This document shows, piece by piece, positions 38,001 to 42,551 of a stretch of DNA of 42,551 bases. A model generated the notes under the pieces. It was not told the DNA's origin, did not search any database, and saw only the letters and a list, made by a program, of their open reading frames with translations. Position numbers and translations under genes: made by a program. Source of the stretch: Tritrichomonas foetus. Lineage: Eukaryota > Parabasalia > Tritrichomonadida > Tritrichomonadidae. Position 1 is the stretch's first letter, and the number at the start of each line of letters is the position of its first letter. The DNA lies in NCBI GenBank assembly GCA_001839685.1, contig MLAK01000965.1, forward strand, positions 1-42,551, read 5' to 3'.

Positions 38001-41000
38001 GTTGTTGATCAAAAATTTCAGGTTTACGATTTAATAAATTTGAAAAAACGATTGCAAGTATTTGAATGATCGCAGGATCAATTTGATTTTCATTAATTGT
38101 GATTAAGAAAACTTTCAAGAATTCTCTAAACAGCTCGATATCACAATATTCAATCATTAGCGCCATTAATCGTTTGAATAATCGATAGTTATTTTTAGAA
38201 ATAATTGACATGAAAATTTTAGTGATTAGTTTGGAACAGAATAAATTCAAATTTTTATTTATTATTGGTTGATAGGTAAAAGTATTGATTAAATCCATAA
38301 AACTGTTTTGATTTTCATTGAATTTGGTAATCAAAAATTCTTTTTCAATTTTTGAAATAGGTAATGGAACTATCGAATTAGATGAATTAGATGAATAGTA
38401 AAAAGTAGATGAATTAATTGCATAGCTATTCACTTTAATTAGTTCTCTGTTTTGTGAAATCAGATGAATAAATGTTGGTAGATTATACTCTTCGATTAAA
38501 ATAATTGGATCATATATTTCAAATAAAGCTGTCAGAAAGTTTTCACATCTTCCTAACATTGATTTTTGATCATTTTCAGATAGAGAAATTAAAAGTTCCA
38601 AAAGAATGGAATAAATCTGTGGATACTGAATTTTATGCGGAATCTCATTTTGTAATGATTCGAAATGAAATTCACTTGAAGACATAATTGTTACAAATGC
38701 AGTCCATATTGCTTGATTATCAGCAAAACGTTGTGCAATTTTGGCAAAAATCGAAATTTTATTAGTTATAAATGAAACATCAGTGCAATGAATATGAAGC
38801 AAAGATAAAAATAAAGGACAAGCTATTTCTTCTGGCATTATAAATGATAACGATAATAAAGTTTCTTTTGTGAAAATCGTTTGTTTGTGAATAATTTCAA
38901 GCTTTTGAATTAATTGAACCAATCGAATTTGAAATTCTAAATTTTCGGTGAAATATTCTTTTTTTAACATTCCTGAAATATCAAATTCTAATATATTTAC
39001 ATTGGCATCAAGTTCAGATAATTTTGGAACACATACAAGTTCCACTAATTCCGGAAGAACTGCAAAATTTGTGATTTTTGAACCAATTTTTTCCCAAAAT
39101 AAGAAAAATGGATTAAACAATTGTTTGTCATATGCCATTAAAGAAACTGAATACATAAAGTTTTGCTTGGTGAAAATATGATTAAAGATTAGTAGATTTG
39201 ATTCATCTAGTTTTTCATTAATATATTCAATGAAGTTTAACAATCGATCAGTCTTCAAAATTGTCCATAACTCTAAATCAAATAAAGCTGATGCTAATAT
39301 AATTGTTCGTAGTTGAATGTTTTTAAGCATCAAAATTGCTTGAACTAATGCAACAATGTGCCATTGTAAAATGTCTTCAGGCTTTTTAGTTAATGTTAAT
39401 AAAAATCGACTGAAAAATGTTTGAAGTTGATCATCACTTAGGTAATCAGCTGTTTGAATCAAAAATACAAAATATTTGTCCCTTTCTTTACCTTCAATTT
39501 CATCAAATTTATCGAAATTACGAAGATATGTATAATTTGTCTTTAAAAGATATGAAATTGAGAAAATAGGAGCAGCCACAACGCCACCATGTAGAACTGG
39601 CTGTATGGTTCTAGGAGAGAATAAATTAAAATCATTAATAAATGATTGATCTGGATTTTGAGGTGCAGCAAAAATGTTCTGTGCAACACAATATGGAACA
39701 GTAGCTTGTAAACTTGAATCACCAATCATTTCGAATTGGAAAATATCACGTATAGTTAAAACTTTTTCTCGATCAATGAAAATCTCAGTCCAGTTCATGA
39801 TTTTAGTTTTCATTAAAGTAAATAAATACCAATTATTTGGAACTAGTTTCTTCAGCTTACTGTTATTATGTGTAAGATATTCACCATCAATATTTAAAAC
39901 GTGTTTTGAAATATGCAAAATCGGAAATGAACGAGCTGGCAATCTATTGAATTTAATAAAGAACATAACAATGCTACATGGCATATCAATAGTAATGTAA
40001 CCAGCAAGTGATTCTAAAAAGAATTCATAACATTGAATTTCTTGATTAGATGCTGATTTTTTCAGAAGATTAGCTATTTGGCCATTCTCTAAATAGTGTT
40101 CATATGTTTCATAAGCAATATAATATGAACAAATTTGTGGTAAATTTGAGATTTCGACTCCAAGTTTTAAAGCAACAGGAACCGAATATCTACCGAGTAA
40201 ATAATAATTATATGGCGAATTTACATTCACATTATTAACAAGTGGAACAAGTGATGGTAAAAACAAAACAGTGTTATTTAAAACAAACGGAGTAATTTGG
40301 TCACTTGTCATTTTAAAAATAGGTGATTCTTTTGGAAGTGACAAAACCCATTCATCAAAAAATCTATCATTTGTATGAAAAACAACACTTTGAACGAACA
40401 TCAAAAGTTCCAATAAATATAGTTCAACATTTTCATCATTCGCATTATTGTTATTTGGATTATTTTCATTATTATTACTGTGACACATATTGAGGTGTTT
40501 TTCAATTATAGCAAAAGTTCCTCCAGCGTTGAATAATTGTGGTATATTCAATGTCGGAATAGTTAAATCTTGAAGAATTAAATGTGCCTTTTTTGTTGTA
40601 AGATTATCAATCAAATAATTTAAGATATCAACACCAAAATTATTAATAAGAAGGTGACTTAATTTAAATGTATCATAAAATTTGGATTTCTTGTAGTCGA
40701 AAAAGTCAAAAATTTTAGAAATTAATTTTTTGGAATGGAAAGGTTGTCTTTTGGAATTAAATAAAATTTCAAAAAGCTCTAAAAACTTGGGATATTCAAA
40801 ATATTGTTCTGCCACGTTTAGTGGTGGATCAATAAGTAAATTACGGTAAAATAATTTATCGTTAAAAATAATTGGTGTTATTTTTGGATCAGACGCAATG
40901 TTACATAACCAGCCAAATATAACATTATATTGAATTTGTGGTTGAATCGGTGGTGACAATAATTCAATGAGTTTTCGAATTGGTTGCTCAGCTGCAGATT

Positions 41001-42072
41001 TTGACCATAAAAGGCATTTTTCTAATATTTCAATATATATTGTAAAGTATGAAATATCAACCACACAATCTGAAGTTAAAAATAAATGGAATTTAAAATG
41101 TATTTGATTTACACAAAATGCAGATTCAAATAGAAATGAATCATTGTTAATTTTTGAAAGTATTTCACATTTTAAAAATGTTGAAAATTCTTCGTGAATA
41201 AATAATTTATTTAATTGCATGAAGATCTCAGGATCATATGGAATTTCTTGATTTTGTGAGCATAGTAATAAGGGATGATAAATATTCCACACAATATCAG
41301 CATTTTTCATTTTTAGTAAAATTTCATTAATTTTATCGAAGATTCCAGTTGAAAAAAGGATTTTCTCAAATGCTTTTGAATCAATGTAATAAAGATGTCT
41401 AGTTATAGTTAAAACAAAATCAAAAAATGTGTAAATAAAAGCGAAAGATATTCTATTGGAATCTTGCTTTTCTGGGTTGTTGAGTTCATCAAAAACAAAG
41501 TTGAATAAATCTGCCAATATTTCATCACAGTTAGAAATACTTAAAATCGTCTCATAAAATTGCTTCGTTGCTATAATTTTTAAAACTTGTGAAAAATTAT
41601 TATTATCAGGCATATAAATTTTGAGAAGTGTTTTAATTTTTGATTTCATGATAAAATTGAAACACATTTTAGGATTTTTGAATAAAATTGAAAGTGTGGA
41701 GGCAAATAATGGATCGGGATGAGTTGCAAAATCATAAAGAATGTGATCCACAATGCACATATATTTTCCGACATGTGGGATTTCAGCATAGTACGGTTCA
41801 AAAGCAACCAAAAATTGGCATACATAGATATAAAAATAATTGATATCTTGCTCAAAAGAATCCGGCAAAACTTCAAAGAAACAGTTAAATTTCGGAACAG
41901 ACTGAGTTGAAATTGAAATCGGGAAAGTATCTGCGTAATTTTGGAAAAACGTGATTAAGGAATTGCTGATGTATCGCTTTTTGTCATCGGGAATGTCCAT
42001 TGCGAGGTATTTGCTTTCATCGAATTCGATTGGAAAATCCGACGCCCTGTTGGCAGAGGCGCGTCTTGACAT
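35032..42072 (-). CDS. Giant BEACH-WD40 protein (2346 aa)
   Basis: The frame extends to a GTG at 42132; the first ATG is at 42072 (MSRRASANRA). Residues about 1-1590 are an alpha-helical, armadillo-like region without clear motifs, typical of the LYST/neurobeachin/LvsA class. An Asn-rich linker lies at about 1600-1650. A PH-like segment (about 1655-1790) precedes the BEACH domain (about 1832-2092), marked by QQHWMTNDISNKEYL, SAYPIFPRIIKNFD, YELPPEVFAFPEILLNKNKF, LPEWAQNN, LNAWIDLNFGVKQASEED and a closing NPHPAYS. WD40-like repeats occupy about 2150-2346 (KEVVIWCISNSMVISTISLN, DKELFMYSLSGELVRKIEL, RYIVTGHIDGSVRVIKIDF). BEACH proteins control membrane fission/fusion, lysosome size and phagocytosis; a trafficking role is expected. 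The usual BEACH AGRSYNDL reads GLRSFSDF. Confidence 0.95.
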   Translation of the reverse strand: MSRRASANRASDFPIEFDESKYLAMDIPDDKKRYISNSLITFFQNYADTFPISISTQSVPKFNCFFEVLPDSFEQDINYFYIYVCQFLVAFEPYYAEIPHVGKYMCIVDHILYDFATHPDPLFASTLSILFKNPKMCFNFIMKSKIKTLLKIYMPDNNNFSQVLKIIATKQFYETILSISNCDEILADLFNFVFDELNNPEKQDSNRISFAFIYTFFDFVLTITRHLYYIDSKAFEKILFSTGIFDKINEILLKMKNADIVWNIYHPLLLCSQNQEIPYDPEIFMQLNKLFIHEEFSTFLKCEILSKINNDSFLFESAFCVNQIHFKFHLFLTSDCVVDISYFTIYIEILEKCLLWSKSAAEQPIRKLIELLSPPIQPQIQYNVIFGWLCNIASDPKITPIIFNDKLFYRNLLIDPPLNVAEQYFEYPKFLELFEILFNSKRQPFHSKKLISKIFDFFDYKKSKFYDTFKLSHLLINNFGVDILNYLIDNLTTKKAHLILQDLTIPTLNIPQLFNAGGTFAIIEKHLNMCHSNNNENNPNNNNANDENVELYLLELLMFVQSVVFHTNDRFFDEWVLSLPKESPIFKMTSDQITPFVLNNTVLFLPSLVPLVNNVNVNSPYNYYLLGRYSVPVALKLGVEISNLPQICSYYIAYETYEHYLENGQIANLLKKSASNQEIQCYEFFLESLAGYITIDMPCSIVMFFIKFNRLPARSFPILHISKHVLNIDGEYLTHNNSKLKKLVPNNWYLFTLMKTKIMNWTEIFIDREKVLTIRDIFQFEMIGDSSLQATVPYCVAQNIFAAPQNPDQSFINDFNLFSPRTIQPVLHGGVVAAPIFSISYLLKTNYTYLRNFDKFDEIEGKERDKYFVFLIQTADYLSDDQLQTFFSRFLLTLTKKPEDILQWHIVALVQAILMLKNIQLRTIILASALFDLELWTILKTDRLLNFIEYINEKLDESNLLIFNHIFTKQNFMYSVSLMAYDKQLFNPFFLFWEKIGSKITNFAVLPELVELVCVPKLSELDANVNILEFDISGMLKKEYFTENLEFQIRLVQLIQKLEIIHKQTIFTKETLLSLSFIMPEEIACPLFLSLLHIHCTDVSFITNKISIFAKIAQRFADNQAIWTAFVTIMSSSEFHFESLQNEIPHKIQYPQIYSILLELLISLSENDQKSMLGRCENFLTALFEIYDPIILIEEYNLPTFIHLISQNRELIKVNSYAINSSTFYYSSNSSNSIVPLPISKIEKEFLITKFNENQNSFMDLINTFTYQPIINKNLNLFCSKLITKIFMSIISKNNYRLFKRLMALMIEYCDIELFREFLKVFLITINENQIDPAIIQILAIVFSNLLNRKPEIFDQQLYTEIVGICKSREIFTSFVPFFIFSFNYVAEPSNVVKKILEYQIVILDFLPKLSILFMYLLVMNQIEDFDSIIDNYFLQLKSRSESPALNNNIPFCQLIIASDSYETLCKPEFSRVVEQFNTIFNDEKENKFYSSIETLSYSPLPLDQEQLLGNYIATFLAKSLSLYFIESQQFYYGLNLQLRAKENMCSLFYYKYVSHKSQARTLPVRSYHVSPFVAPITCPVTCAPSFVTIQTPNIQNRSNSPINQTNNNTLTNNNENNIKDNTGNNNNNNFDHENNNKYNDVNNANFETSSIEVNGVKMLECDYHILHLKNYIKNGQEISEELPSDLYRRSALFNCNSSSLLQLFKMMHGDIDMKYGMCTLIRQHFRVSSICFSKNDTTFFILTDAALKDGNLILLDHSPHLAESFLSNEFGPYSMFCGHFLIVVQQTDIILSTKYISSSKDSSILVFSASNGHFILEFTFFPIFPVSALNLNISGLQQHWMTNDISNKEYLETVNFFGLRSFSDFSAYPIFPRIIKNFDLLYEEIANPENLRNLQKPIQTAENNDVSMYEARFRSQKYHHSENVSNAIIVTSLNLRLAPFCYHQWFMNDGWDKGERNFMNISMHLSVNKKTIYELPPEVFAFPEILLNKNKFVLPNGDTFDLVLPEWAQNNIYYFIELIRYSLENENVRNKLNAWIDLNFGVKQASEEDINVYSPLSYITTKINENPEQQRAWMLQCGQVPKKVFENPHPAYSKHSFINPMNITFHPKIFENVPYKLSNDISVRINENFEIIINSTSNQYIKPIEIHPSLFFKRDVHISSDFVVITFSVSLASVYMFIRTKNIGIKLIGQIQCNDTKFSVLHSHQFLCATICQKEVVIWCISNSMVISTISLNNVKVAKFDEETNYLFLTRDKELFMYSLSGELVRKIELPQIVTAMDIVACGFSVYNRYIVTGHIDGSVRVIKIDFKTRQFVVIKERKLFKLKVAKIQGRQNSINVDAFEVSTK

Positions 42073-42551
42073 TTTCAATATATTTTCTGAGTTGGGAGGA
42101 TTGTATTCATATTCGGTCAAATTGTGTTTCACTTGCTCAATTTAAAATGTTGACATTTAGAATTTCTCAGAAAAAATCGGGAAATGAAGTGAATAGTTTG
42201 AAAACGATAGATCATGTTTTCTCTGAAATTTAATAAGTATCCAAAACAAAGGTCATTTTTAGCCTTGACGATAATTTTGCTGTGATGATTTATTTTTAAA
42301 AATTTCAATGAAATTGTGGTGAATATTCATCAATGAAAGAAATATATAAATATGAATATTTTCTTTGTTTTAAATTGTACATTCATGTAAATCAATATTT
42401 TTCATCATTTATACTTATGGAATTTTTTTTCCCACTAAAAATTTCATTCTCTGAGGAAAATAGACCTCCTATATGAAAGGTTTACAAAGTGGTCCCCCAA
42501 AGATTTTGTGGGACCACCCCATAAACCTTTGTCCTACCACTCACACTACCA
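42073..42551. other. Upstream flank of the BEACH gene and window end
   Basis: AT-rich promoter DNA for the BEACH gene, then from about 42460 a GC-richer tract that includes the hairpin at 42476-42530 (separate entry). No ORF is supported. Confidence 0.5.
42476..42530. repeat. GC-rich two-step hairpin at the window end
   Basis: Outer arms AAAGGTTTA (42476-42484) and TAAACCTTT (42522-42530) enclose inner arms GTGGTCCC (starting 42489) and GGGACCAC (ending 42517), around a loop of about 13 bases. This nested palindrome is much GC-richer than its surroundings and looks like a short palindromic element or the end of a larger repeat that continues past the window. Confidence 0.7.

Noticed and set aside
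1..42551. CRISPR arrays, bacterial operons, Shine-Dalgarno sites
   Set aside because: The gene content is eukaryotic; the tandem repeats lack unique spacers and no operon spacing exists.

Overview
The window looks like nuclear DNA of a parabasalid protist (Trichomonas/Tritrichomonas type), taken from a draft assembly. The reasons are the very AT-rich intergenic DNA, long single-exon eukaryotic genes (L7a ribosomal protein, BEACH-WD40, LIM, Ser/Thr kinase, RRM/SR-like), a BTB-like plus DUF3447-type ankyrin protein of the kind that is hugely expanded in trichomonads, a bacterial-type nucleoside kinase, and many short-TIR insertions. I noticed no introns, tRNA genes or rRNA genes. Species assignment is inference. 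Four ambiguous bases (24087, 24101, 24103, 28467) were noticed, and all fall inside proposed mobile elements.

Layout. 1-5000: ribosomal protein eL8/L7a (+), a GC-rich island and a 17-bp pyrimidine repeat, two small minus-strand genes (one with a possible eIF3g-like N-terminus), then a polyproline four-LIM protein (-). 5000-8650: a gene-poor 3.7 kb AT-rich stretch with at most one decayed gene (about 7250-7776). 8650-20700: an uncharacterised acidic-tailed protein (+), a bacterial-type nucleoside kinase (+), a 2186-residue coiled-coil protein (+), a 20-bp minisatellite, and an LRR protein (-). 20700-25400: a degraded region holding a dead TKL-type kinase (+), an intact BTB-like/ankyrin gene (-), and a 619-bp TIR element with an 11-bp target-site duplication that carries a broken gene fragment. 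25400-28240: a seven-TM GOST/Lung-7TM-like protein (+) convergent with a CAMK-like kinase (-). 28421-30839: two almost identical 1100-bp TIR elements in opposite orientation, each with its own exact 8-bp target-site duplication. 31600-42100: an RRM/SR-like protein (+), a Sel1-repeat protein (+) and a giant BEACH-WD40 protein (-). The window ends in a GC-rich hairpin that may be the edge of another repeat.

The genes are monocistronic housekeeping, cytoskeletal and signalling genes on both strands; there is no operon or shared pathway. The freshest biology is the mobile DNA: the 1100-bp TIR family (8-bp TSD), the 619-bp TIR family (11-bp TSD), small palindromic repeats, and pseudogenes that can be read only by stitching frames. 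Several open frames begin at TTG or GTG if read naively; for this eukaryote I moved the starts to the first sensible ATG.
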